Origin: Acetobacteraceae bacterium
GTDB taxonomy: Bacteria; Pseudomonadota; Alphaproteobacteria; Acetobacterales; Acetobacteraceae
DNA length: 49,858 nucleotides
Assembly: GCA_003151425.1 (NCBI GenBank)
Contig: PLXO01000122.1
Span: 1-49,858, forward strand
Direction of reading: 5' to 3'
The translations under genes were made by a program, and so were the position numbers. Every line of letters begins with the position of its first letter. The stretch's first letter is position 1. Below, piece after piece: positions 10,301 to 16,740 of this stretch. Under the pieces are notes generated by a model. The model saw nothing but the letters and a program-made list of their open reading frames with translations. It made no database searches and was not told the origin of the DNA.

Positions 10301-10527
10301 ACACAAGCCAAGGGCTCGCCAATATCGAAGCAGGGTTCGCATTGTATTTTAATGCGACCGACACACAGGATCGAGCCCTCCTTGGCTGGCGGGCTCTGCA
10401 TCGTGCCCTGGTTTGCAAAGATACCGCTGAGGCAGCACGGCATCGCGAGGAGGCGAGAGCGAGCTGGACAGCAGTTGGGCGACTCGATCTGATCACGGAT
10501 TGGCTCGCTCCGACCATGACCAAATAA
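7360..10527 (+). CDS. SIR2-STAND-TPR protein (putative antiphage NADase sensor)
   Basis: The 1055-residue protein has three parts. Residues 1-260 form a SIR2-like domain: the NAD-binding loop VCGAGIS (23-29), TTNYD with Asn129, and HLHGHW with His167, the residues used for NAD cleavage. Residues 300-700 form a STAND/NB-ARC-type NTPase with Walker A GGPGMGKT (333-340), Walker B ILDNAD (409-414) and a following winged-helix-like region. Residues 720-980 are TPR-type repeats of exactly 40 residues. In known systems (Avs5-type SIR2-STAND, Thoeris, DSR) such domains sense a phage component and destroy cellular NAD. Its 3' half is richer in A/T than its neighbours and it lies next to TA genes, suggesting acquisition by transfer. 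An AGGGAA Shine-Dalgarno sequence precedes ATG 7360. The defence role is inferred. Confidence 0.85.
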   Translation: MTAFLIGELQKAVRSSDRKPLIVCGAGISTQATNGKAPSWANLIQSGIQRVEDLDANAGPWANESRQKLATGGTDIWIAIADEVTERLGGSHNAEFATWLEGEVGRLAPERYDLLDAIKALGCPIATTNYDDVLTKATGLPPISWSDHAATLRLLRAPTPEGILHLHGHWRTPEEVVLGSKSYGAHSADSRRNLLQQIATLARATVFIGCSQNGLADPDFSRLDSFLSEWQDIAPRRYWLIRQETDGHGNPQPPLSPLHAKRLFPVIFGKAHGDLLPLLRSLPPPTPALTIDPDAAIRCIDQHEPKPELFGRDREVELVVGALLAGKPAIVAGGPGMGKTAVATAALYDPRMVATFRRRRVFASLETATEPRAILAKLVEALGLPPTGDEVSLLRILEANAAERPIAAILDNADTSFDLDRGESERLLNLAAQIEHLSLAVTIRGVAPHVAGAIPIDDLPKLPPLASKDAFIAIAGASFRTDPDLPYLLEALDGHALSIHLVAAQASGLPTLKGLRGLWDEVHAEILRRPGEKESRLTSVRVSLALSLSSRRMKSAPLARRLLAMLALLPAGLAEANVHSLLGERGTVTRGRAAEVVACLYQLRLVERRRDSRLRMLTPLRECARHDIHVMPNDRKRLVDRYMIVAEKGGKIGRSDWSTVRNDVEAESDNLDPICEVVVETDILHRRLDVALNGLAAFHQLSGRATVNSVTRAVERLREQSPQRAANYMCRLGSIAFMRSDHDTARAWLDGALALFRRVGDLIGEAECIQLLGMGALQQSDHVTALARFEEALALRRSAHSTLGEANCIFNLGEIARRRSDHVTATDLFESASTLFQSAGSVVSKAHCICSLGHIALERSDYATALDRFETALALYRHGGLSQGEANCILGLGAVARLQSDDRTATALFEQALTLFRHLGEVMGEANCTRGIGEIALTHKDYPTAAARFEEAQALYRKSRNQHSLAQTMIRLGLVRLYVGDTSQGLANIEAGFALYFNATDTQDRALLGWRALHRALVCKDTAEAARHREEARASWTAVGRLDLITDWLAPTMTK
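9529..10248 (+). repeat. In-frame 120-bp repeats coding the TPR array
   Basis: The DNA repeats with a strict 120-bp period: GGTGAGGCGGAGTGTATC at 9649, GGTGAGGCCAATTGTATC at 9769, a diverged copy at 9889, GGCGAAGCTAATTGTATC at 10009 and GGGGAGGCGAACTGTACC at 10129. Each unit codes a 40-residue helix-turn-helix of the form GEANC...LGxIA...SDxxTAxxxFExALxLxR. Strong nucleotide similarity means that units could be gained, lost or exchanged by recombination. Confidence 0.8.
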
Positions 10528-10684
10528 TCAGTCTTTTGGTGCCGAGCAATTCGTGCAAGCGAGTCGCCGGGTAGCAGGCGGTTTTGTTGCTAAATGCAGC
10601 TGCACTAATCGCAACAGTGCCGGCGCGCGGCATTTGCATATCCGAAAGTCGACACCCTAGCCTCGGCAACGACGCTCACGTGCC

Positions 10685-10990
10685 CTACCCGCGGGCGCCG
10701 GGGGCAGCTTGCTTAACGACGATGACAACATCCTGGCCGAGCAACGTAAGGAAATGGATCAGCCCCTCGGTCGAGAAGCCGGAAAGCTGCCCGCGCAGCA
10801 GTCGCGATATCTTAGCCTCGTCGGTCCCGAACAACGTGGCAGCCTTGGCCTGCGTCAACCGGCGGGCGCGGATCGCCGCCGTGATCTGCATGGCAAGATC
10901 GGCCTTCGTGAGACGTTCCTCGGGGTTGGGCAACCCGAGATCGGCAAACACGTTGCCGCTGCCTTCCTCGATCTTGAAATCATCTTGCAT
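10685..10990 (-). CDS. HTH_37/HigA2-type antitoxin
   Basis: The 101-residue protein has the features of the HTH_37 antitoxin family: the leader ERGSGNVF-like segment (here EEGSGNVFADLGLPNPEE), then LTKADLAMQITAAIRARRLTQAKAATLFG, and the recognition part ISRLLRGQLSGFSTEGLIHFLTLLGQDVVIVV. These proteins normally repress and neutralise a Gp49/HigB-type mRNA interferase encoded just upstream. No complete toxin is seen before the ATG at 10990; only short sequence shared with the relic at 11985-12118 remains. It reads convergently to the SIR2-STAND gene. An orphan antitoxin could still act as a regulator or neutralise a toxin elsewhere. Confidence 0.85.
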   Translation of the reverse strand: MQDDFKIEEGSGNVFADLGLPNPEERLTKADLAMQITAAIRARRLTQAKAATLFGTDEAKISRLLRGQLSGFSTEGLIHFLTLLGQDVVIVVKQAAPGARG

Positions 10991-11181
10991 CTTTCGCCCC
11001 TTTCTCCCGCTTTGCAGCAGCTCGTTTCCGTAGCTGTCGAGCCGGTCCAGCGGGAGCTGGGGTCCGCTTGACTCCCGCTGGACAGTTTGCTCAACCCGGG
11101 TACGCGCTGGGCAACCGCAGGGGAGTCAGCCGAGCGGCAGTCCCAGACGCCCGCCTGTGAGCGCCGGCCGATAGCTCCCGC

Positions 11182-11877
11182 TCATACGACCGTGCCGAAC
11201 AAGGCGCCGACGCCCGCGGTGACGCCCATCGCCAGCGTACCCCAGAAGGTGACCCGTATGGCGCCGGGTACGATCGGCGCGCCGCCCAACCGCGCCGCCA
11301 GTGCCCCCAAACACGCCAGCACGAGCAGCGATGTCGCCGGGACGATAACCAGGAGACTCGCCGGGGGGACCAAAGCCGTCACGATGAGCGGCACGCCTGC
11401 CCCGAACGTGAAAGCCGCGGCCGACGCCAGCGCGGCCTGGATCGGGCGGGCTTGCAGGGTCGAGGAGATGCCAAGTTCGTCATGGGCATGCGCGCCGAGG
11501 GCGTCGTGGGCCATCAGTTGATCGGCGACCTGCTTTGCAAGCGCGGGATCAAGGCCACGGTCAACGTAGATCGCCGCCAGCTCCTGGCGCTCGCCGCTGT
11601 CGTCCGTTCGCAGCTCCTTGCGTTCTAACGCAAGGTCAGCTTCTTCCGTGTCTTTCTGCGAATGCACCGACACGTACTCGCCTGCGGCCATCGACATTGC
11701 GCCCGCGACGAGGCCGGCAATCCCGGCGATCAACACGCTGCTGCGACTGCCGTTCGCCGCGGCGACACCCAGCACTAAGCTCGCGGTCGACAGGATGCCG
11801 TCGTTCGCACCCAGCACCGCCGCGCGCAGCCATGCGGTGCGTCCTGTGCGGTGTCGTTCGATCTGGCGGACCGGCAT
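11182..11877 (-). CDS. VIT1/CCC1-family iron/manganese transporter
   Basis: The 231-residue inner-membrane protein belongs to the VIT1/CCC1 family, which moves Fe2+ or Mn2+ out of the cytosol or into stores. The family opening is evident: WLRAAVLGANDGILSTASLVLGVAAA, followed by a second helix (VLIAGIAGLVAGAMSMAAGEYVSV) containing the conserved Met/Gly/Glu. The middle cytosolic metal-binding arm is rich in Glu (DTEEADLALERKEL...). Three C-terminal helices follow (AAFTFGAGVPLIVTALV, ASLLVIVPATSLLVLA, FWGTLAMGVTAGVGALFG). It starts at ATG 11877 and stands alone between TA remnants. Substrate choice between iron and manganese cannot be read from the sequence. Confidence 0.92.
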   Translation of the reverse strand: MPVRQIERHRTGRTAWLRAAVLGANDGILSTASLVLGVAAANGSRSSVLIAGIAGLVAGAMSMAAGEYVSVHSQKDTEEADLALERKELRTDDSGERQELAAIYVDRGLDPALAKQVADQLMAHDALGAHAHDELGISSTLQARPIQAALASAAAFTFGAGVPLIVTALVPPASLLVIVPATSLLVLACLGALAARLGGAPIVPGAIRVTFWGTLAMGVTAGVGALFGTVV

Positions 11878-11984
11878 GATTTACCCCTCGGCTCAGGACC
11901 CGCACCAGCGCCATCGCAACGCGTGGCGTCGGCCTGTCCAGGAGTCTACCGCCGGGCCTCGGCGATAAAGCGGTCCACGCAGCA

Positions 11985-12118
11985 GGCCGAGATCGGCGAA
12001 CACATTGCCACGGCGTCCTCGATCTTGAAATCATCCGTCATCTTGCATCCCTTTCGCCGCTTCGCAGCAGCTTCGTGCGGTTACCGCAGCCGCTTGAGCC
12101 GCGCCTCGATCAGACGCC
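11985..12118 (-). pseudogene. Frameshifted HigB/HigA-type relic
   Basis: Reading left from 12041, ATG ACG GAT GAT TTC AAG ATC GAG repeats the start of the HTH_37 antitoxin at 10990 (MxDDFKIE). One base is then missing, after which the frame continues GNVFADLGL, as in the intact gene, before diverging. Just upstream (12118 to about 12081) the sequence codes LIEARLKRLR and a stop, resembling a HigB toxin C-terminus, so the order toxin then antitoxin is kept. The upstream flanks of the two loci are also similar (GCAGCAGC..CGAAAG segments). Inference: a decayed duplicate of the 10.7-kb locus. Confidence 0.6.
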
Positions 12119-12292
12119 TTGCAGGGCTCCTGCGCACTTTCCGTTGGCCGACATGTTGCAGGACGCATCGAGCGGAGCCTAGCATGCCCTCGGGACAGGT
12201 GAAAAATGGGCCATCCATCGGGGGGAAAGCCAGTTGATACCAACCGCTGCCGGCGGTCACTCCCTACCATTTGCAGGACGGGGGGAATCGAG

Positions 12293-12685
12293 ATGGTATG
12301 GCGATCGTTCGCGTGTCTGCTGCTGCTGACCGGCGCGGCGGCGATGGCGCGTGCACAGATGCCGTTCGATCTACCGAAGGCCGCGCCGCAGGATGGCGCG
12401 AGCTTGTTCGCCAACCAATGCGGCACGTGCCACACGACGCAGCGTGACGCCCCGCCGCGACAGGGCCCCAATCTGGCCGGCGTCTACCTGCGCAGGGCCG
12501 GCGCGGTGCCCGCGTTCCACTACTCGCCCGGCTTCGCGCGCGCCGGGTTCGTTTGGGACGACGCGCATCTCGATACCTGGCTCAGCACGCCGCAAGAGCT
12601 GATCCCGGGCGCGGTCATGCTGTACCGCCAGGACGACCCGGCCATCCGCCGTCGCATCATCGCCTGGCTGAAGGAGCAGCACTGA
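12293..12685 (+). CDS. Small periplasmic c-type cytochrome
   Basis: The 130-residue protein starts with a Sec signal peptide (FACLLLLTGAAAMARA, cleavage near 21-22). One heme c site is present: CGTCH at 43-47, with Met109 in IPGAVMLY the likely distal ligand. The ATG at 12293 is preferred because a GGGGGAA Shine-Dalgarno sequence precedes it and the signal peptide begins there, although the frame is open upstream. It is the first gene of a four-gene operon ending in a GMC dehydrogenase and probably takes electrons from that enzyme in the periplasm to the respiratory chain. The TGA overlaps the next start by one base (TGATG). Confidence 0.88.
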   Translation: MVWRSFACLLLLTGAAAMARAQMPFDLPKAAPQDGASLFANQCGTCHTTQRDAPPRQGPNLAGVYLRRAGAVPAFHYSPGFARAGFVWDDAHLDTWLSTPQELIPGAVMLYRQDDPAIRRRIIAWLKEQH

Positions 12686-13080
12686 TGGCCAAGCCGATCC
12701 ACAGCATGATCCGCGTGGTGGACGAAGCGCGCTCGGTGGATTTCTATCGGCGCGCGTTCGGCATGCGCGTCACCGACCGTTTCGCCTTCGAGGCGTTCAC
12801 GCTGGTCTATCTGCTGGGCGAAGCCAGCGACTTCGAACTGGAACTGACGATCAATCACGACCGAACCGAACCCTACGCGTTGGGTGACGGCTACGGTCAC
12901 ATCGCATTCGTGGTGGACGATCTGGCTGCCGAACATACGCGCTTCACGGCCGAAGGCTTGGCGCCGAACCCGATCCGCGAATTCCACCGCGACGGCACCC
13001 TGATGGCGAAATTCTTCTTCGTGCAGGACCCGGATGGATACCGCATCGAGGTGCTGCAGCGTCACGGCCGCTATCGCTAA
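12685..13080 (+). CDS. VOC/glyoxalase-fold protein
   Basis: A 131-residue vicinal-oxygen-chelate protein, close to lactoylglutathione lyase (GloA): HSMIRVVDEARSVDFYRRAFGM at the start, ELELTINHD in the middle, YGHIAFVVDDL and FVQDPDGYRIEVLQ at the end. The first His (residue 6), Glu near 52, His in GYGHIAF and Glu in RIEV match the four metal ligands of glyoxalase I. Its start overlaps the cytochrome stop by one base, so it is made from the same mRNA as the dehydrogenase subunits although it is cytosolic. It may remove methylglyoxal or a reactive product of the dehydrogenase; that link is inferred from position. Confidence 0.9.
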   Translation: MAKPIHSMIRVVDEARSVDFYRRAFGMRVTDRFAFEAFTLVYLLGEASDFELELTINHDRTEPYALGDGYGHIAFVVDDLAAEHTRFTAEGLAPNPIREFHRDGTLMAKFFFVQDPDGYRIEVLQRHGRYR

Positions 13081-13157
13081 GCGGAAATCATCCCGGAACA
13101 ATGATCCGGAAACAGCGGGCCAGAAGCAATGGGCCAGGAACAACGGGAGAGACGAAC

Positions 13158-13709
13158 ATGAGAGAAGTGGACAGGCGTACCAAAGTCAGCCGTCGCGTGT
13201 TTCTGCGCGGCAGCGCGACCGCGGTCCCCGCCGCTGCCGTCGCGGCCGCGGGCATCAGCATCGGGGCGGAGGCGGCCTGGGCGCAGGACGCCAAGAATCT
13301 CAAACCGCACACCGTGGCGACATTGGTCCGGATGGCGCGTGACATCTACCCGCACGACCGGCTCGCCGACCTCTATTACGTGCAGGCCGTGTCGGGCTAC
13401 GACGCGAAGGCCGGCCAGGACGCGGCGTTGCGCAAAATGATCGAGGACGGCGTAGCGCAGCTCGATGCCGCCGCGCAACAGCATCACAAGAGTCCCTATC
13501 TGACAGTGGCGTGGGAAACAGACCGCGTCGTGCTGCTGCAAGGGGTCGAGCACGGCGCGTTGTTCCAAAAGCTGCACGGCGACCTGCTGGTGACGTTGTA
13601 CAATAATAAGGAGGTATGGACAAAATTCGGCTACGAGGGCGCCTCGGCCGACAAGGGCGGCTACATCAACCGCGGCTTCAACGACATCGACTGGCTGGCG
13701 CAGGCATAG
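13158..13709 (+). CDS. Tat-exported small subunit (gluconate 2-dehydrogenase subunit 3-like)
   Basis: The 183-residue protein has a twin-arginine signal (SRRVFLRGSATAVPAAAVAAAGISIG, from about residue 11), followed by a domain of the gluconate 2-dehydrogenase subunit 3 type (TLVRMARDIYPHDRLADLYYV...). In membrane-bound sugar and polyol dehydrogenases this subunit carries the FAD subunit through the Tat pathway, as the FAD protein has no signal of its own. The ATG at 13158 has a GGGAGA Shine-Dalgarno sequence nine bases upstream. It lies 10 bp before the GMC gene. Exact oxidised substrate unknown. Confidence 0.88.
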   Translation: MREVDRRTKVSRRVFLRGSATAVPAAAVAAAGISIGAEAAWAQDAKNLKPHTVATLVRMARDIYPHDRLADLYYVQAVSGYDAKAGQDAALRKMIEDGVAQLDAAAQQHHKSPYLTVAWETDRVVLLQGVEHGALFQKLHGDLLVTLYNNKEVWTKFGYEGASADKGGYINRGFNDIDWLAQA

Positions 13710-13719
13710 GGAGGCGACG

Positions 13720-15288
13720 ATGGCGACATTCGATCTGAACGACGATGGCGTGGTCTGCATCGTTGGCTCCGGCGCCGGCGGCGGCACGCTCGGCAACGAG
13801 CTGGCGCAGAAGGGCATCAAGGTTGTGATCCTGGAAGCCGGCGGCCGGCACGAGATCCCGGATTTCATCAACGACGAATGGGCGAGCTTCGGGCAGCTTG
13901 CCTGGAAGGACATGCGCACCACGTCAGGCACCTGGCGCGTGGCGCACGATTTTCCGAATTTGCCGGCATGGATCGTCAAGTCGGTCGGCGGCTCGACGGT
14001 GCACTGGGCCGGCGCCTCGTTGCGCTTCCAGGAGTATGAGTTCAAGGCGCGCAGCACCTACGGCGCCATGGCCGGCGCGAGCCTGCTCGACTGGCCGATC
14101 ACGCTCGCCGAGATGGCGCCGTGGTACGCCAAGGCCGAGGACAAGATGGGCACCACCGGGACCAACGACATCCCCCGCCTGCCCGGCAACAACAACTTCA
14201 AAGTGCTGGAAGCCGGTGCACGCAAGCTCGGCTACAAGGAAGTGCACACCGGGAACATGTCGATCAACAGCCAGCCGCGCGATGGCCGTGGTGCGTGCCA
14301 GCAGATCGGCTTCTGCTTCCAAGGCTGCAAATCCGGCGGCAAGTGGTCGACGCTGTATTCGGAGATTCCAAAGGGCGAGACCACCGGCAACCTGGAGGTG
14401 CGGCCGAACGCGATGGCGCTTCGTATCGAACATGATGTGCACGGCAAGGTCACCGGCGTGGTGTATGTCGATGCCAACGGCAAGCACCAGCGACAGAAGG
14501 CGCGGGTGGTTGCGGTGGCGGGGAATTCGCTGGAAAGTCCACGCCTGCTGCTGAACAGCGAATCGGCCCGCTTCCCCAACGGGTTGGCCAACGGCTCGGG
14601 ACAGGTAGGGTGCAACTACATGCGTCATACCACGGGCAGCGTCTATGCCGTGTTCGACAAGCCGGTGCATATGTATCGCGGCACCACCATGGCGGGCATC
14701 GTGCGCGACGAGGCACGCAACGATCCGAAGCGCGGCTTCGTCGGCGGTTATGAACTGGAGACGCTGTCGCTCGGCCTGCCGTTCATGGCGGCCTTCCTCA
14801 ATCCGGGTGCCTGGGGCCGCAGCTTCACCAGCGCCATCGACGACTATGCCAACATGGCGGGCCTGTGGATCGTCGGAGAGGACATGCCGCGCGAACAAAA
14901 TCGCGTGACGCTGGATCCGAAGGCAAAGGACGCCAATGGCATGCCGGTGGCGAGCGTGCATTTCGATGACCATGAGAACGACGAGAAGATGCGCGATCAC
15001 GCCTACCGGCAGGGCGCGGCGATCTACGACGCGGTGGGCGCGGTGCGCACCTTCCCGACACCGCCGTATCCCAGCACGCACAACCTCGGCACCAACCGGA
15101 TGAGCGCCAATCCGCGCGACGGCGTGGTGAACAAATGGGGCCAGTCACACGACATCAAGAACCTGTTCGTGTCGGATGGCAGTCAGTTCACCTCAGGCGG
15201 GGCCTGCAACCCGACGTTGACCATCGTCGCGCTGGCGATCCGCCAGGCCGATGCGATGGCCGGAATGATGGGACGAAAGGAAATCTAG
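13720..15288 (+). CDS. GMC-family FAD dehydrogenase, large subunit
   Basis: The 522-residue flavoprotein belongs to the glucose-methanol-choline group, in the branch of three-subunit gluconate/sorbitol/fructose dehydrogenases. The FAD-binding fold opens at once (CIVGSGAGGGTLGNELA, then VVILEAGG). VKSVGGSTVHWAGASLRF, a Cys-rich GRGACQQIGFCFQGCKSGGKW segment that could bind an Fe-S cluster or disulfides, and the C-terminal THNLGTNRMS...CNPTLTIVALAIR with the active-site His follow. No signal peptide is present; it should travel with the Tat subunit encoded just upstream. A GGAGGCG Shine-Dalgarno sequence precedes ATG 13720. With the cytochrome c it forms a periplasmic oxidation system; the substrate (sugar, sugar acid or alcohol) is not predictable. 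Confidence 0.93.
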   Translation: MATFDLNDDGVVCIVGSGAGGGTLGNELAQKGIKVVILEAGGRHEIPDFINDEWASFGQLAWKDMRTTSGTWRVAHDFPNLPAWIVKSVGGSTVHWAGASLRFQEYEFKARSTYGAMAGASLLDWPITLAEMAPWYAKAEDKMGTTGTNDIPRLPGNNNFKVLEAGARKLGYKEVHTGNMSINSQPRDGRGACQQIGFCFQGCKSGGKWSTLYSEIPKGETTGNLEVRPNAMALRIEHDVHGKVTGVVYVDANGKHQRQKARVVAVAGNSLESPRLLLNSESARFPNGLANGSGQVGCNYMRHTTGSVYAVFDKPVHMYRGTTMAGIVRDEARNDPKRGFVGGYELETLSLGLPFMAAFLNPGAWGRSFTSAIDDYANMAGLWIVGEDMPREQNRVTLDPKAKDANGMPVASVHFDDHENDEKMRDHAYRQGAAIYDAVGAVRTFPTPPYPSTHNLGTNRMSANPRDGVVNKWGQSHDIKNLFVSDGSQFTSGGACNPTLTIVALAIRQADAMAGMMGRKEI

Positions 15289-15310
15289 CACAGGCGTCGC
15301 TTGACCGCGG

Positions 15311-15341
15311 CCATGACGGGGTGCCGGTCGCCCCGTCATGG
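15311..15341. terminator. Perfect 11-bp hairpin after the GMC operon
   Basis: CCATGACGGGG and CCCCGTCATGG pair perfectly around a 9-nt loop, 23 bp after the stop codon of the dehydrogenase. There is no T-tract, so a Rho-independent terminator is only a possibility; it may instead be a dispersed palindrome. Confidence 0.5.
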
Positions 15342-15359
15342 CGTTGCACCACGAAACCC

Positions 15360-15417
15360 CGCGGCACCCCCGGCAGGATCGCGGCCGTCCGTGTCGCTCG
15401 CGAGCGTAAGGTGCCGT
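15360..15417 (+). pseudogene. pyrG (CTP synthase) relic
   Basis: This 58-bp stretch codes RGTPGRIAAVRVARERKVP, against [19 protein letters not shown] of the intact CTP synthase; the matching DNA is 6528-6585. By direct alignment I count about 50 of 57-58 bases identical, with most differences at third codon positions. No similarity to pyrG was seen on either side. It is a fragment of a second, diverged pyrG copy, not a copy of the present gene, since silent changes have accumulated. Confidence 0.6.
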
Positions 15418-15524
15418 ATCGTCGACGAGGCGGCCAACATAGCGGCGCGTTCGGAAAGCACGGGCAAGTCGGTGCCATGGGCGCACCCTGGATTTTTGCC
15501 TTAATATGGCTTCGAACCGTCCTA

Positions 15525-15538
15525 TGAGTAGAATCCGA
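15525..15538 (-). promoter_or_regulatory. TCGGAAWCTACYYA motif, copy a
   Basis: On the minus strand it reads TCGGATTCTACTCA. It lies 89 bp upstream of the Thr-rich secreted-protein gene at 15627. Confidence 0.45.
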
Positions 15539-15626
15539 TCCTACATCCGAACGCGTCCCCCGCCTAATTCCTCTATCACGGTGCGGGGGCGAACGCCCCG
15601 GCAATCTATTTGCTGAAGGGCATGAC

Positions 15627-15938
15627 ATGACAAGGTTTCTGCTGGCCGGCGCTGCGGCGCTCGGCATGATGACTGGCGTTGCCGCGGCACAGACGACGAC
15701 GTCGGAGACGACGACCACAACCGCTCCGGCGCCTGTTGCGCCACCGCCGGGCAGCTTGAGCACAACGACCACGCAGAAATCGGTCGGCGCCGACGGAACG
15801 CGGACCGACTCCACCCGGACGACCTACGGCACCAGCAACGGTGTGGCCGCGGACAGCGTGACGAAGACGACGACGTATCCGCTGCCGGCACCGGTCACAA
15901 CGACGCAGCAGACGACAACCACGACGAACACGCAGTAG
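15627..15938 (+). CDS. Thr-rich secreted protein (paralogue of 16741-17019)
   Basis: The 103-residue product has a cleavable signal peptide (MTRFLLAGAAALGMMTGVAAAQ) and a mature part made almost only of Thr, Ser, Pro and Gln, with little predicted structure (TTTSETTTTTAPAPVAPPP near the start, TTQQTTTTTNTQ at the end). It shares its signal-peptide sequence (ALGMMTGVAAAQT) and layout with the protein encoded at 16741-17019 on the other strand, so the two are paralogues in inverted orientation. No domain is recognised. A periplasmic or surface location is expected; function unknown. AAGGGC lies upstream of ATG 15627. Confidence 0.75.
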   Translation: MTRFLLAGAAALGMMTGVAAAQTTTSETTTTTAPAPVAPPPGSLSTTTTQKSVGADGTRTDSTRTTYGTSNGVAADSVTKTTTYPLPAPVTTTQQTTTTTNTQ

Positions 15939-15966
15939 CAGCTCTGCCGGATCGGTGCGCCATGCG

Positions 15967-16026
15967 CCAGATCCGACCCCAAACCACCAGATCCGACCCC
16001 AAACCACCAGATCCGACCCCAAACCA
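15967..16026. repeat. Three tandem copies of a 20-bp unit
   Basis: CCAGATCCGACCCCAAACCA is repeated three times without change (15967-15986, 15987-16006, 16007-16026), ending 11 bp before the lipoprotein start at 16038. Exact identity indicates recent expansion. The tract occupies the ribosome-binding region, so unit number may affect expression. Confidence 0.9.
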
Positions 16027-16037
16027 GGAGAACACCC

Positions 16038-16244
16038 ATGACCAGTACGAAGACCCCGATTCGGCTGTTGTTGACGGCGGCGCTGCTCGGCGGCACCGCG
16101 CTGCTTGCCGCCTGCGGATCCAGTCCGAGGACGGAGTCGACATCCACGGAGCGGACCACCACGACGTCCGCACCGCCGCCGATGTCCGTACCGCCGCCAT
16201 CGACAAGCACCACCACCACGAGGACGCAGCAATACACGCCGTGA
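16038..16244 (+). CDS. Small Thr/Pro-rich lipoprotein
   Basis: The 68-residue protein has a lipoprotein signal (IRLLLTAALLGGTALLAACGS) with a lipobox LLAAC at about residue 26, followed by a short disordered tail rich in Thr, Ser and Pro (STERTTTTSAPPPMSVPPPS). Its composition matches the Thr-rich secreted proteins next to it, so it probably belongs to the same small envelope set. A GGAG Shine-Dalgarno sequence precedes ATG 16038, just after the 20-bp triplicate repeat. Function unknown. Confidence 0.75.
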   Translation: MTSTKTPIRLLLTAALLGGTALLAACGSSPRTESTSTERTTTTSAPPPMSVPPPSTSTTTTRTQQYTP

Positions 16245-16272
16245 TGACGATCGTCCGGCACTGACGTCTTCC

Positions 16273-16302
16273 GGCAGCCGCGTGTGTCGTCGCGCGGCTG
16301 CC
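16273..16302. terminator. GC hairpin after the lipoprotein gene
   Basis: GGCAGCCGCG and CGCGGCTGCC form a perfect 10-bp stem with a 10-nt loop, 29 bp after the lipoprotein stop. There is no clear T-tract, so termination is only a possibility. Confidence 0.5.
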
Positions 16303-16317
16303 AACGGACGTTTATGC

Positions 16318-16383
16318 ATGTGCGGGATTGTCGGAGCGTGTTCGAAGGCCGCGGCGCCGAGGCAAAGCGTGCTGCTCATCTGA
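16318..16383 (+). pseudogene. Possible relic of a class II glutamine amidotransferase start (GlmS-like)
   Basis: ATG 16318 begins MCGIVGACSK, followed by 11 more residues and a stop. MCGIVGA is the invariant start of GlmS-type enzymes, where Cys2 is the catalytic nucleophile. The rest does not hold the family pattern. It may be a relic or coincidence. Confidence 0.25.
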
Positions 16384-16740
16384 CGATCGAGCGCGACAGC
16401 CGATAGAAAAAATGTGTAGCGGGCTCGGAACGGATCGTCACCGTCGGATCAGGGCTGCCTGGTCCGCGGCGCCGTGATGGAGGTCGTGGCGCCGTTGTCC
16501 TGGCCTGCTCGGTGGCGGCGGTGCGGGTTCCCTGGCCAGATGCGGAACCGCCGGCCAGCACAGCGGTGCCGGCAGCCGGCGCTGCGTCAACCTCCAGGAT
16601 TGACCGCAAGGTGGTATCGGTCGCTGTCCGAATCCCAGGCGTTCGAGCGGGTGATCGCGCCTGTTCGGATCGGATCACCCGCATCGAACAACCAGCGAAC
16701 CGGACCCCGGGGAACTGTCCGGTACTCAAATGATGGGCGG

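Larger units (their letters stand above)
15289..15626. other. Spacer with hairpin, pyrG relic and motif copy
   Basis: No intact gene is seen. From left to right the spacer contains a perfect hairpin (15311-15341), a 58-bp pyrG relic (15360-15417) and one copy of the 14-bp motif (15525-15538). Confidence 0.7.
16245..16740. other. Spacer between convergent small genes
   Basis: Apart from the hairpin at 16273-16302 and a possible glmS-type relic at 16318-16383, I see no gene. Long frames on both strands give Arg/Ala/Pro-rich products without recognisable pattern. Confidence 0.55.

Noticed and set aside
7360-12118. Complete mobile island carrying the SIR2-STAND gene
   Set aside because: No integrase, transposase, tRNA target or direct terminal repeats were seen, so borders of a transferred element cannot be claimed.
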